From Allocoprococcus comes (lineage in GTDB: Bacteria; Bacillota; Clostridia; Lachnospirales; Lachnospiraceae), in the NCBI RefSeq assembly GCF_013300725.1, contig NZ_JAAIMM010000020.1, positions 1 through 64,000 on the forward strand: a DNA stretch of 64,000 bases. The letters are read 5' to 3'. Under the pieces are notes generated by a model. The model did no database searches and was not told where the DNA came from. It saw only the letters and a program-made list of their open reading frames with translations. Position 1 is the stretch's first letter; each line of letters starts with the position of its first letter. Below are positions 54,640 to 63,478 of the stretch, piece by piece. The translations under genes and the position numbers were made by a program.

Positions 54640-55062
54640 TTAGTTAAGGAGTGTACAATCTTCAAAATTTACATTACCAAGCTGTTCATTCGTTGCACTG
54701 ATGCTGACATAAAAATCTACATCATTTTCTTTGGAGATCTTTTTCAGTGTTTCGATGAAAGAAGGAATGTTCTCAAGTGTGATGTCGGCGTGTTTTAAAA
54801 TACCGTCGATAAAGATTGCTTTGATATCATGGTCTGCGCTTAACATACCGTAAATAAATCCAAGATATTCATCGGTATTGGTGATTACATCATAGTCATC
54901 CATGCAGATCGCTCTGATGTTGAAAGATAAGCTGTATGTATCTCTGTGGCTCTTCTTGATGAAGAATACGTTTCCTTCACATGTCTTTACAGCTTCGTTA
55001 GCACGTTCGATCATTTGCTGGGTTTTTCCGCTTCCTTTTGGGCCTGTCAATAAATTAACCAT
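54640..55062 (-). CDS. Small P-loop ATPase-like protein of unknown function
   Basis: 140 residues from ATG at 55062, preceded by AAGGAGACTTGATA; a longer frame to 55131 lacks a ribosome site. The Walker A motif LLTGPKGSGKTQQMIERA is complete. A Walker B-like strand is seen in IKAIFIDGILKHADI, and VDFYVSISATNEQL resembles a sensor strand. It is shorter than AAA proteins and has no recognisable extra domain. Transcribed alone. The function is unknown. Confidence 0.8.
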   Translation of the reverse strand: MVNLLTGPKGSGKTQQMIERANEAVKTCEGNVFFIKKSHRDTYSLSFNIRAICMDDYDVITNTDEYLGFIYGMLSADHDIKAIFIDGILKHADITLENIPSFIETLKKISKENDVDFYVSISATNEQLGNVNFEDCTLLN

Positions 55063-55122
55063 ATTATCAAGTCTCCTTTGTTTATGAATTTGTACTAAAA
55101 AAGTACGGGATTTTATAAAACT

Positions 55123-55151
55123 ATTATACACTAATCACAATGCATTAACAA
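55123..55151 (-). promoter_or_regulatory. Promoter of the small P-loop protein gene
   Basis: On the minus strand TTGTTA (55146-55151) and TATAAT (55123-55128) are separated by 17 bases. They are back to back with the promoter of the CobW-type gene. Confidence 0.6.
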
Positions 55152-55160
55152 GCTATTTAT

Positions 55161-55189
55161 TTGCATCTTTTAAAGAAATGTGATACGAT
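55161..55189 (+). promoter_or_regulatory. Promoter of the CobW-type GTPase genes
   Basis: TTGCAT (55161-55166), a 17-base spacer and TACGAT (55184-55189), 75 bases before the start at 55264. I found no convincing Zur-type palindrome. Confidence 0.55.
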
Positions 55190-55263
55190 ATAGCTCGGAA
55201 ACAATTTGCAGTTAGAAAAGGCTAATTTATGAAATTATAATAATAAGAAAAGAGGAACGAAAA

Positions 55264-56448
55264 ATGACGAAAGTTGATATTATTTCTGGTTTCCTGGGAG
55301 CAGGAAAGACAACATTCATCAAGAAACTGATCGAGGATGTATTTCCGGGAGAAAGACTGGTCCTGATCGAGAACGAATTTGGGGAGATCGGTATTGATGG
55401 TGGATTCTTAAAAGATGCAGGTGTTGAGATCACAGAGATGAACTCAGGATGTATCTGCTGTACACTGGTGGGGGATTTCAGTAAAGCACTTCAGAAAGTA
55501 CTTGCAGATTATACACCGGACCGTGTCATCATTGAACCTTCAGGAGTTGGAAAGCTTTCTGATGTTGTAAAAGCAATCGAAGGTGTCAAAGACGAGGCAG
55601 ATATTGAGATCGACGGAAGAATCACAGTTGTTGACGGTAAGAAAGCAAAGATCTATCTCAAGAACTTCGGAGAATTCTTCAATAACCAGGTAGAGCATGC
55701 ATCTACGATCGTTATCAGCCGTACCCAGATGATGACAGATGAAAAGGTAGAAGAGTGCGTGCATATGCTGCGTGAGAAAAATGCAGAGGCGACCATTATT
55801 TCCACACCTTGGGAAGAACTTGGAAAAGATGCCGTTTTGCATGCCCTGCAGCATGGCGCTGAGATCGAAGGTATCCTGGAAGAACATGCACATGAGCATG
55901 ACGACCACGAACATCACCATCATCATGATGACGAATGTGGCTGCGGACATGATCATGATCATGACCACGAACATCATCACGACCACGAGCATGACGAACA
56001 TGAGCATCATCATGAATATGATGAGAACTGCACCTGCGGATGCCACGATCATGACCATGAACACCATCATGATCACGACCATGAAGAGCATGAGCATCAT
56101 CATGAACATGATGGGAACTGCACCTGCGGATGCCATGACCATCACCACGGACACGAAGGACATCATCATGCAGATGAAGTATTTACAAGCTGGGGCAAGG
56201 AGACTGCCCACAAGTATACAGAAGAAGAACTGGATTACCTGTTGAAAGCATTATCTGAGACAGATGCTTACGGAACAGTACTTCGTTCCAAAGGAATTAT
56301 CCAGATGGCAGACGGTTCCTGGAAGCAGTTTGATATGGTTCCGGAAGAATATGAAGTCCGTGAGGGACAGGCTGATTACACAGGACGTGTATGCGTGATC
56401 GGAACAGATCTCAAAGAAGACGACCTGGTTAAGTTATTCCATATCTAG
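55264..56448 (+). CDS. CobW/COG0523-family GTPase with long His-rich metal-binding region
   Basis: P-loop metallochaperone-type GTPase of 394 residues. G1 is GFLGAGKTTFIKKL near the N-terminus, the metal motif CxCC is in NSGCICCTLVGDF (Cys near 64-67), and the base-specificity region is VISRTQMMTDEK. A His/Asp/Glu-rich segment (about 208-302) with three Cys motifs (CGCG and two NCTCGC) separates the GTPase from the CobW C-terminal domain. Zinc handling is the best inference for such His-rich members. A role in cobalamin synthesis is less likely, since this gene is 30 kb from that operon and has its own promoter. Confidence 0.9.
   Translation: MTKVDIISGFLGAGKTTFIKKLIEDVFPGERLVLIENEFGEIGIDGGFLKDAGVEITEMNSGCICCTLVGDFSKALQKVLADYTPDRVIIEPSGVGKLSDVVKAIEGVKDEADIEIDGRITVVDGKKAKIYLKNFGEFFNNQVEHASTIVISRTQMMTDEKVEECVHMLREKNAEATIISTPWEELGKDAVLHALQHGAEIEGILEEHAHEHDDHEHHHHHDDECGCGHDHDHDHEHHHDHEHDEHEHHHEYDENCTCGCHDHDHEHHHDHDHEEHEHHHEHDGNCTCGCHDHHHGHEGHHHADEVFTSWGKETAHKYTEEELDYLLKALSETDAYGTVLRSKGIIQMADGSWKQFDMVPEEYEVREGQADYTGRVCVIGTDLKEDDLVKLFHI
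56002..56138 (+). repeat. 90-bp period tandem duplication in the His-rich coding segment
   Basis: The stretch starting GAGCATCATCATGAA at 56002 recurs at 56092 and, with few changes, includes the same AACTGCACCTGCGGATGCCA block. It encodes two copies of a 30-residue unit (HEHHHE, NCTCGC, HDHDHEHHH). This points to recent slippage or unequal exchange. Confidence 0.75.
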
Positions 56449-56463
56449 GAGGAGCAAGCGGCG

Positions 56464-57405
56464 ATGACAACACCGGTATATATCTGTACAGGATTTCTGG
56501 ACAGTGGAAAAACAACATTTATCAAGGACACACTGATGAAGCAGGAATGGATCGAAGAAGGTCCGACATTGCTTTTGCAGTGTGAAGAGGGAGAGGAAGA
56601 GTACTCGGAAAAATATCTGGATGAGAACGGAATGTTCCTCTTCAATATAGAAGAAAGAGAAAAGTTAAATAAAACTTTCTTTGAAAACTGTGAGAAGATC
56701 TATCATCCGGTCCAGGTGATCATTGAGTACAATGGAACCTGGGATCTGCAGGAGATCCTGGATGAAGATTTTCCACGCAACTGGGAGATCCAGGGTGTGT
56801 ACTCAACGGTTAGCGGTGAGACCCTGGACATGTACCTGAAGAATATGCGGAATATGCTGATGAACCAGCTTACAGAATCTGAGCTGATCATCATCAACCG
56901 TTGTGGGGAAAATACAGACCGAAGTGCGTTCAGACGTGCCCTTAAGATCCAGAACCCACAGGCACAGCTGATCTTTGAAGGCGTGGATGGCAATATCATC
57001 CCGCAGACAGAAGAGGATCTGCCATATGATCTGAAAGCAGACCATATCTTTATTGATGATGTGGACTTTGGTACCTGGTATGTGGATGCATATGAGCATC
57101 CGGAGCGCTACGAGCACAAGAAGATCACCTTCCTTGCACAGCTTTTCCGTCCGAAGGGAATGCCGGCAAATATGCTGATTCCGGGAAGACAGATCATGAC
57201 CTGCTGCGCAGATGATATCCGTTTCTATGGATATCCGTGTAATCTTGGAAGGGCAGCGCAGATCACACAGAGAAGCTGGAAAAAAGTAACTGTCAAGTTC
57301 GAGTACGAAGCGTACCGTCCGATGGTTCCAAAGCAGCCGGTTCTTTATATGCTGGAGATGGAATCCGCAGAGAAACCGGAAGAAGAGGTAGTATATCTTG
57401 GATAA
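56464..57405 (+). CDS. Divergent CobW-like GTP-binding protein
   Basis: 313 residues, 15 bases after the His-rich GTPase and clearly in its operon (RBS TAGGAGGAGCAAG). The P-loop is [17 protein letters not shown], and a switch region is in [14 protein letters not shown]. The CxCC metal motif of the family is absent at the expected place, which reads [35 protein letters not shown] resembles the G4 region with NR in place of NK. The C-terminus (about 225-300) contains [20 protein letters not shown] and a CC pair. Substrate and metal are unknown. Its end overlaps recQ. Confidence 0.82.
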   Translation: MTTPVYICTGFLDSGKTTFIKDTLMKQEWIEEGPTLLLQCEEGEEEYSEKYLDENGMFLFNIEEREKLNKTFFENCEKIYHPVQVIIEYNGTWDLQEILDEDFPRNWEIQGVYSTVSGETLDMYLKNMRNMLMNQLTESELIIINRCGENTDRSAFRRALKIQNPQAQLIFEGVDGNIIPQTEEDLPYDLKADHIFIDDVDFGTWYVDAYEHPERYEHKKITFLAQLFRPKGMPANMLIPGRQIMTCCADDIRFYGYPCNLGRAAQITQRSWKKVTVKFEYEAYRPMVPKQPVLYMLEMESAEKPEEEVVYLG

Positions 57406-59233
57406 ATTTCAAGTATTAAAGCAATTTTTTGGCTATGACGGGTTCCGCCCGGGACAGGAGAAGCTGATCGATGCGATCCTGTCCGGGCGGGATGTACTCG
57501 GCATACTGCCAACGGGAGCCGGAAAGTCCATCTGTTTTCAGATTCCGGCTCTGATGATGGGAGGTATTACACTTGTGATATCTCCCCTTATTTCTCTTAT
57601 GAAGGATCAGGTGGCATCCCTCAACCAGGCAGGGGTTCATGCAGCCTATTTGAACAGTTCCCTGACTATGGGGCAGTACCGGAAGGCACTTGCCTTTGCA
57701 AAAGAAGGAAGATATAAGATCATCTATGTGGCACCGGAGCGGCTGGAGACTGCAGAGTTTATGGATTTTGCTATGAGCGTGGATATTTCTATGATCGCAG
57801 TCGATGAAGCACACTGTGTTTCCCAGTGGGGACAGGATTTCCGGCCAAGCTATTTAAAGATTACAGAGTTTGTAGAGCATCTTCCAAAGCGGCCGGTTGT
57901 GAGTGCATTTACTGCAACAGCGACGAAAGAAGTAAGAGAGGATATGATCGATATCCTGATGCTGGAGGATCCGGAAGTAGTAATGACAGGTTACGACAGG
58001 CCGAATCTGTTCCTTGCGGTACAGTCCCCAAAGAATAAATATGCCGCACTCAAAGCATTTGTTGAGGCGCATCCGGATCAGTGCGGGATTGTCTACTGCC
58101 TGACCAGAAAGCAGGTGGAGGAAACTTGCGCACTCCTGGAAATGGATGGTTTTTCTGTGACCAGATATCATGCGGGACTGACAGATCGGGAGCGGCGTGA
58201 TAATCAGGATGATTTCATTTATGACCGGAAGCAGATCATGGTGGCGACGAATGCATTCGGGATGGGAATTGATAAATCCAATGTCCGCTTTGTTGTGCAT
58301 TACAATATGCCGAAGAATCTGGAGTCCTATTATCAGGAAGTGGGACGCTGCGCCCGGGACGGTGAGCCGGGGGAGTGCCTGCTTTTATATAGTGGACAGG
58401 ATGTGATCACAAACCAGATGTTCATTGAGAACAACCGCGACAATCAGGAACTGGATGAACTGACGCGCCGGATCGTGATGGAGCGGGATCAGGAGCGCCT
58501 GAAAAAGATGACTTATTATTGTTTTACAAATGAATGTCTGCGTGATTATATTCTGCGGTATTTTGGGGAATACGGAAGCAATTACTGTGGGAACTGTTCA
58601 AACTGTAAGACGCAGTTTGATACCGTGGATATGACAGCAGAGGCAAGGGTACTTGCCATGTGTGTAAAAGAAAGTCATCAGCGATATGGAATCAATGTTA
58701 TCCTGGATACGGTGCATGGGGCAAACAATGCGAAGATCCGGCAGTATGGCATGAGTGCCAGTCCGGCTTATGGGGTACTTTCTAAGACGCCATCGTGGAA
58801 GCTCAGGCAGATCTTCAACCAGCTTCTGGCAGAAGGATATCTGAAGACCACGCCGGATTCTTATATGATCGTGAAACTGACTGAAAAGTCGGAAGCACTG
58901 ATTGCAGGGCAGGAGACATTTGTAATGAAGATGGCAAAAGAACCGGAGAAAGAGGAGAAGGATGCGCCGAAGAAAAAAGTGAAGAAAACAGCAGGACTGG
59001 TTCTGAATAAAGAGCAGGAAGAGTCTTTTGAAATCCTGCGCGCCCTGCGGGCAGAGATAGCAAGAGAAGAAAAGGTTCCGCCGTATATTGTATTTTCCGA
59101 CAAGACACTGGTGCAGATGTGTATTGACCGTCCGAACGATAAGGGCAGTATGCTGGAAGTTTCCGGTGTCGGGGAATTTAAGTTTGAAAAATACGGGGAA
59201 CGCTTTCTGGAGGTGATCCGGTCGTGGACATAG
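57398..59233 (+). CDS. recQ: ATP-dependent DNA helicase RecQ
   Basis: 3'-5' superfamily 2 helicase for recombination and repair, 611 residues. Motif 0 is [13 protein letters not shown], Walker [16 protein letters not shown] box [18 protein letters not shown], and motif VI is in [20 protein letters not shown]. The RQC zinc site cysteines are in [20 protein letters not shown] and CSNC. A winged helix follows, then an HRDC-type domain (about 535-611). The start is TTG at 57398, overlapping the preceding stop; no later start keeps the N-terminal motif intact. Confidence 0.94.
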   Translation: MDKFQVLKQFFGYDGFRPGQEKLIDAILSGRDVLGILPTGAGKSICFQIPALMMGGITLVISPLISLMKDQVASLNQAGVHAAYLNSSLTMGQYRKALAFAKEGRYKIIYVAPERLETAEFMDFAMSVDISMIAVDEAHCVSQWGQDFRPSYLKITEFVEHLPKRPVVSAFTATATKEVREDMIDILMLEDPEVVMTGYDRPNLFLAVQSPKNKYAALKAFVEAHPDQCGIVYCLTRKQVEETCALLEMDGFSVTRYHAGLTDRERRDNQDDFIYDRKQIMVATNAFGMGIDKSNVRFVVHYNMPKNLESYYQEVGRCARDGEPGECLLLYSGQDVITNQMFIENNRDNQELDELTRRIVMERDQERLKKMTYYCFTNECLRDYILRYFGEYGSNYCGNCSNCKTQFDTVDMTAEARVLAMCVKESHQRYGINVILDTVHGANNAKIRQYGMSASPAYGVLSKTPSWKLRQIFNQLLAEGYLKTTPDSYMIVKLTEKSEALIAGQETFVMKMAKEPEKEEKDAPKKKVKKTAGLVLNKEQEESFEILRALRAEIAREEKVPPYIVFSDKTLVQMCIDRPNDKGSMLEVSGVGEFKFEKYGERFLEVIRSWT

Positions 59234-59766
59234 AATATCGTCTGATCCGATCAAACCGAAGAAGTATCGGAATCGAAGTTGACCGGGAAGGAAATGTGAC
59301 GGTCCGAGCACCCTATTCCTGTGAGAAAAAGCGGATTGAACGGTTTCTTCTGGAAAAAAAGAACTGGATCCGGCAGAAGGTGAAGTTTCAGAAGGAAAAT
59401 GCAATGAAGCGGCAGGAAAAGAGGGAGATGCCGGAAGCAGAAAAGAAATATTACCGGAATCTGGCAAGAGAAGTATTAGGCGCAAGGACCGGATACTATG
59501 CCCGGAAAATGGGTGTGACCTATGGGCGTATTTCCATCCGGGAGCAGAAGACCAGATGGGGAAGCTGCAGCAGCGTGGGGAATCTCAATTACAACTGGAA
59601 GCTGGTGCTGATGCCTCCGGGAGTTCTGGATTATGTTGTGGTGCATGAACTGGCACACCGTAGAGAAATGAATCATTCCGCTGCATTCTGGAAGGTCGTG
59701 GCGACGTGGATGCCGGACTATAAAAAATATAGAAAATGGCTGAGAGATAACGGAAATCAATTTTAA
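59224..59766 (+). CDS. YgjP-like (DUF45) zinc metallopeptidase
   Basis: 180 residues from GTG at 59224, which overlaps recQ and has the strong site GGAGGTGATC upstream. [20 protein letters not shown] is the family signature, and the zinc motif is in [18 protein letters not shown] (HELAH plus a distal His). The charged N-terminal half resembles other YgjP proteins. Target peptides are unknown. Co-transcription with recQ is likely. Confidence 0.9.
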   Translation: MDIEYRLIRSNRRSIGIEVDREGNVTVRAPYSCEKKRIERFLLEKKNWIRQKVKFQKENAMKRQEKREMPEAEKKYYRNLAREVLGARTGYYARKMGVTYGRISIREQKTRWGSCSSVGNLNYNWKLVLMPPGVLDYVVVHELAHRREMNHSAAFWKVVATWMPDYKKYRKWLRDNGNQF

Positions 59767-59811
59767 ATGGTAAAAATAATCAAGAATTCGTAAAAAACAA
59801 TCAAGAATCTC

Positions 59812-59840
59812 TTGACGGAACTTGTATTTATTTTTATAAT
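59812..59840 (+). promoter_or_regulatory. Promoter of the leuS T-box leader
   Basis: TTGACG (59812-59817), a 17-base spacer and a perfect TATAAT (59835-59840). A short repeated AATCAAGAAT lies just upstream (59778-59810). Confidence 0.75.
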
Positions 59841-59864
59841 AACAGAGTATATGAAAAAAACAAG

Positions 59865-60120
59865 GATAAGGATCAGTAAAAGATTAGAGTCTGTACAGAG
59901 AGCTGCCGGGCGGTGCAAGGCAGCAGATCAGATCTTTGAACTCGCCTTTGAGTTCTTCTGCTGAACGGTTTTCAGATAGGCAGAAGCGGGAATTCCCGTT
60001 ATAGAATCACAAGTGCGCTGCACCGTAAGTTATGTTACCGGGATGCGGCGAAGAAGAGTGGTACCACGGAATTTAATCTTTCGTCTCTTTGAATTTATCA
60101 AAAGAGGCGAAAGATTTTTA
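59865..60120 (+). promoter_or_regulatory. T-box riboswitch leader controlling leuS
   Basis: Stem I elements AGAGAGCTGCCGG and GGTGCAAGGCAGC are visible at about 59897-59924. The 3' side reads GATCTTTGAA followed by CTC at 59941-59943, the likely leucine specifier codon. The T-box core AAGAGTGGTACCACGG is at 60054-60069. A terminator stem (60075-60090 with 60101-60116) ends in a T-run. Uncharged tRNA-Leu pairing at the core would favour the antiterminator and allow leuS transcription, as known for this class. Confidence 0.95.
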
Positions 60121-60159
60121 TTTAACAGGAAATCCTGATGGAATTTCCTGCTAAATAAA
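60117..60159. repeat. 43-bp hairpin repeat, copy 2
   Basis: Inverted repeat (60117-60135 with 60140-60159) around TGAT. It has the same layout as 26173-26215, with TTTATTT arms, an AGGAA/TTTCCT core and a trailing AAATAAAAGG. The CAT/ATG segment of copy 1 is replaced by AAC/GCT, partly preserving pairing. It begins within the T-run of the T-box terminator. Confidence 0.75.
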
Positions 60160-60209
60160 AGGTTAAGACACTTTTTTTCATACTGAAACAATACCAGGAG
60201 GAAAGAAAA

Positions 60210-62636
60210 ATGGCAGTACCTTACAATCATAAGGCAATCGAAAAGAAATGGAAAGAAAAATGGGCTGAGAATCCGGTCAATCCGAAGGTGGATGAAAACG
60301 GCAACCCGAAAAAGAAATATTATTGTCTGGACATGTTCCCGTATCCGTCAGGCAATGGTCTTCATGTAGGACACTGGAGAGGCTATGTTATCTCCGATGT
60401 ATGGAGCCGTTACAAACTGCTTCAGGGATATTATATCATTCATCCGATGGGATGGGATGCATTCGGTCTTCCGGCTGAAAACTATGCGATCAAGATGGGA
60501 ACCCATCCTGCAAAATCGACAGCAGCAAACATCGCAAATATCAAACGTCAGATCAATGAGATCTCAGCTCTTTATGACTGGGATATGGAAGTCAATACAA
60601 CAGATCCTGATTTCTACAAATGGACACAGTGGATCTTTGTGAAGATGTTCAAAGAAGGACTTGCATACGAAAAAGAATTCCCGATCAACTGGTGTCCGTC
60701 TTGTAAGACAGGTCTTGCAAATGAAGAGGTTGTAGGCGGAAAATGCGAACGTTGCGGCGCTGAAGTTACAAAGAAGAATCTTCGTCAGTGGATGCTGCGT
60801 ATCACAAAATATGCAGACCGTCTGTTAAATGACCTGGATAAGCTTGACTGGCCGGAAAAAGTTAAAAAGATGCAGACAGACTGGATCGGTAAATCTTACG
60901 GTGCAGAAGTAGACTTCCCGGTTGAAGGAAGAGAAGATAAGATCACTGTATACACAACAAGACCGGATACCCTTCACGGAGCAACCTTCATGGTACTTGC
61001 ACCGGAGCATAAGCTTGCAGCAGAGCTTGCAACACCGGAACACAAAGAAGAAGTAGAAAAATACATTTTCGATTCTTCTATGAAGTCTAACGTAGACCGT
61101 CTGCAGGACAAAGAAAAAACAGGTGTATTTACAGGAACATATGCAATCAACCCTCTGAATGGAGCAAAAGTACCGATCTGGCTTTCTGATTATGTACTGG
61201 CTGATTACGGTACAGGAGCAATCATGTGCGTACCGGCTCATGATGACCGTGACTTTGAATTTGCTACCAAGTTCAACATCCCGATCATTCAGGTTATTGC
61301 AAAAGACGGTAAAGAAATCGAAAATATGACAGAAGCTTACACAGAAGCATCCGGAACAATGATCAATTCCGGAGAGTGGAATGGTATGGAAAGCTCTGTC
61401 CTTAAGAAAGAAGCTCCACACATCATCGAAGAAAGAGGAATCGGACGTGCAACTGTAAATTACAAGCTGCGTGACTGGGTATTCTCCCGTCAGAGATACT
61501 GGGGAGAACCAATTCCGATCGTACATTGTCCGGACTGTGGCGCTGTACCGGTACCGGAGGATCAGCTTCCACTGAGACTGCCGGATGTAGAATCTTACGA
61601 ACCGACAGGAACAGGAGAATCTCCACTTGCAGGAATCGATGAATGGGTAAACACAACCTGCCCGGTTTGTGGAAAACCTGCTAAACGTGAAACCAATACC
61701 ATGCCGCAGTGGGCTGGATCTTCATGGTATTTCCTGCGTTATGTAGATAACCACAACAATGAAGAACTTGTATCCAGAGAAAAAGCAGATGCAATGCTTC
61801 CGGTAGATATGTATATCGGTGGTGTGGAACATGCAGTACTTCACCTTCTGTATTCAAGATTCTATACCAAATTCCTTTGCGATATCGGTGTGATCGATTT
61901 TGACGAGCCGTTTATCAAACTGTTCAACCAGGGAATGATCACCGGAAAGAACGGTATCAAGATGAGTAAATCAAAAGGAAATGTCGTATCTCCGGATGAT
62001 CTTGTAAGAGATTACGGATGCGATTCCTTAAGAATGTATGAACTCTTCGTAGGACCACCGGAACTGGATGCAGAGTGGGATGACAGAGGAATCGACGGTG
62101 TATACCGTTTCCTTAAGAAACTCTGGAACCTGCTTATGGATAGCAAGGACAAAGATATCAAGCCAACCAAAGAGATGATCAAAGTACGTCACAAACTGGT
62201 TTATGATATCACAACCCGTCTGGAAAGCTTCAGCCTGAATACAGTAATCTCTGCATTCATGGAGCACACCAACACACTGGTTGCAATCGCCAAGAAAGAA
62301 GGCGGAGTAGACAGAGATACTCTGGATACCCTCGCAGTATTACTTGCACCATTTGCGCCACATATGGCAGAAGAAATCTGGGAAGAACTTGGCAACAAAG
62401 AAAGCGTATTCCGTGCCGGATGGCCAAAATACGATGCAGAAGCCATGAAAGATGATGAAATCGAAATTCCGGTACAGATCAATGGAAAAACAAGAGCAGT
62501 CATCAAGATTTCCGCAGAGACTACAAAAGAAGAAGCAATCGCAGCCGGAAAAGAAGCAATCGCAGATAAACTTACAGGAAATATCGTAAAAGAAATTTAC
62601 GTTCCGAAGAAAATCATAAACATTGTTCAGAAATAG
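60210..62636 (+). CDS. leuS: Leucyl-tRNA synthetase LeuS
   Basis: Class I aminoacyl-tRNA synthetase charging tRNA-Leu, 808 residues. The HIGH-type motif is in GNGLHVGHWRGYVISD near residue 50, zinc-type cysteines are in WCPSCKTGLANEEV and CERCG, and the CP1 editing domain lies about 220-415 with TTRPDTLHGATFMVLAPEH. A second Cys pair block is at HCPDCG/CPVCG, and KMSKS is in KMSKSKGNVVSPDDL near 585. The C-terminal part binds tRNA. RBS CAGGAGGAAAGAAAA. Control by the T-box leader is clear. Confidence 0.97.
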   Translation: MAVPYNHKAIEKKWKEKWAENPVNPKVDENGNPKKKYYCLDMFPYPSGNGLHVGHWRGYVISDVWSRYKLLQGYYIIHPMGWDAFGLPAENYAIKMGTHPAKSTAANIANIKRQINEISALYDWDMEVNTTDPDFYKWTQWIFVKMFKEGLAYEKEFPINWCPSCKTGLANEEVVGGKCERCGAEVTKKNLRQWMLRITKYADRLLNDLDKLDWPEKVKKMQTDWIGKSYGAEVDFPVEGREDKITVYTTRPDTLHGATFMVLAPEHKLAAELATPEHKEEVEKYIFDSSMKSNVDRLQDKEKTGVFTGTYAINPLNGAKVPIWLSDYVLADYGTGAIMCVPAHDDRDFEFATKFNIPIIQVIAKDGKEIENMTEAYTEASGTMINSGEWNGMESSVLKKEAPHIIEERGIGRATVNYKLRDWVFSRQRYWGEPIPIVHCPDCGAVPVPEDQLPLRLPDVESYEPTGTGESPLAGIDEWVNTTCPVCGKPAKRETNTMPQWAGSSWYFLRYVDNHNNEELVSREKADAMLPVDMYIGGVEHAVLHLLYSRFYTKFLCDIGVIDFDEPFIKLFNQGMITGKNGIKMSKSKGNVVSPDDLVRDYGCDSLRMYELFVGPPELDAEWDDRGIDGVYRFLKKLWNLLMDSKDKDIKPTKEMIKVRHKLVYDITTRLESFSLNTVISAFMEHTNTLVAIAKKEGGVDRDTLDTLAVLLAPFAPHMAEEIWEELGNKESVFRAGWPKYDAEAMKDDEIEIPVQINGKTRAVIKISAETTKEEAIAAGKEAIADKLTGNIVKEIYVPKKIINIVQK

Positions 62637-62652
62637 GCAGTGCAAATAAGGA

Positions 62653-62695
62653 AAGCCGAGGTCAAATCCTGCTAGCAGGAATTTGACCTCGGCTT
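62653..62695 (+). terminator. Terminator-like hairpin after leuS
   Basis: A 19-bp stem with one bulged A (62653-62671 with 62676-62695) and a CTAG loop. The downstream sequence is only moderately T-rich, so termination strength is uncertain. A second small hairpin GGGC-GTAT-GCCC follows at 62708-62719. Confidence 0.6.
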
Positions 62696-62747
62696 GAGTT
62701 ATTTATAGGGCGTATGCCCGTCAATCGAACGAACTTCCAGCAATCCC

Positions 62748-62776
62748 TTTACGGATCCTCAAATATGAAGTAGAAT
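62748..62776 (+). promoter_or_regulatory. Putative promoter of the small genes downstream of leuS
   Basis: TTTACG (62748-62753), 17 bases, TAGAAT (62771-62776), 55 bases before the start at 62831. The match is moderate. Confidence 0.35.
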
Positions 62777-62830
62777 AAAGAAAAGATTTCACCGGTATAT
62801 TAAGATTCAAAAAGCAGGAGGTGGATCGGT

Positions 62831-63136
62831 ATGGACATTGCAACAATGGTTGCAATCAACAACCTGAATATGGTAACAATGATGCAGGCGATGCAGCAGA
62901 CACAGAGCGTAATCACAATTTTAGCAGACGGAAAGGAAATCAAAGATATGGAAGGTTCAATGTTAGATCAGTATATGGGAAAAAACTGTACAATAAGTCT
63001 TTTTAACGAAGTAGGTGCGATCAAAGGAACACTTATGGAAGCTGATTCCCAGTGGATCAAAGTGGATGCAGGGAAAAAGGGAATCCAGCTGATCAACCGG
63101 AATATGGTCAGAAATATTACATTTGATAACAAATAA
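62831..63136 (+). CDS. Small conserved protein of unknown function
   Basis: 101 residues with a good ribosome site (AGGAGGTGGATCGGT). The N-terminal helix is rich in Met, Asn and Gln (MVAINNLNMVTMMQAMQQTQ). The second half looks like a small beta barrel: CTISLFNEVGAIKGTLMEAD, SQWIKVDAGKKGIQLINR. It has no signal peptide or catalytic motif that I recognise. An Lsm-like or SH3-like fold is possible from the strand pattern. Confidence 0.75.
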   Translation: MDIATMVAINNLNMVTMMQAMQQTQSVITILADGKEIKDMEGSMLDQYMGKNCTISLFNEVGAIKGTLMEADSQWIKVDAGKKGIQLINRNMVRNITFDNK

Positions 63137-63183
63137 AAATATGCTATACTGTTCTTGAACTTTGAGTAAGGAGGAACAAACAG

Positions 63184-63477
63184 ATGGAAAATGTACACAG
63201 TATAGATGTAGAAGAGGATCAGTTTGCATACCGTTATGATACGCAGCTTCTGATCGACAGAAGAGATGAAGATCTGGATGAAGATGAGATTGCAGAATAT
63301 ATATCCGAACATTTTGAAGGAAACTGCCTGATCGCGGTAGGAGATGAAGACCTGATCAAAATTCATTTCCATACAAACGAGCCATGGAAGATTCTGGAAT
63401 ATTGTAACAGTATCGGCGAGATTTACGATATCGTAGTGGAAGATATGATCCGGCAGTCAGCGGGACTGAAAGGATAG
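63184..63477 (+). CDS. Stand-alone domain similar to the FakA (DAK-type kinase) C-terminal region
   Basis: 97 residues. FAYRYDTQLLIDRRDEDLDE, CLIAVGDEDLIKIHFHTNEP and WKILEYCNSIGEIYDIVVED follow the pattern of the fatty-acid kinase FakA module that normally reads YCTEF, VVVGDDDLVKVHVHT and LEYALxYGEL. FakA itself has over 500 residues with a DAK kinase domain. Here only this module is present, with its own RBS (AAGGAGGAACAAACAG). Function unknown; it could be an accessory or regulatory piece. It ends 1 base before the 2H phosphoesterase start. Confidence 0.75.
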   Translation: MENVHSIDVEEDQFAYRYDTQLLIDRRDEDLDEDEIAEYISEHFEGNCLIAVGDEDLIKIHFHTNEPWKILEYCNSIGEIYDIVVEDMIRQSAGLKG

Positions 63478-63478
63478 C

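Noticed and set aside
55540-56211. 223-codon minus-strand frame rich in Met and Val opposite the His-rich region
   Set aside because: The composition is the antisense image of CAT/CAC/GAC repeats; no start signal supports it.
55264-57405. Assignment of the CobW-type GTPases to cobalamin synthesis
   Set aside because: They have their own promoter, sit 30 kb from the corrinoid operon and carry zinc-type His/Cys regions; the CobW name alone is not evidence.
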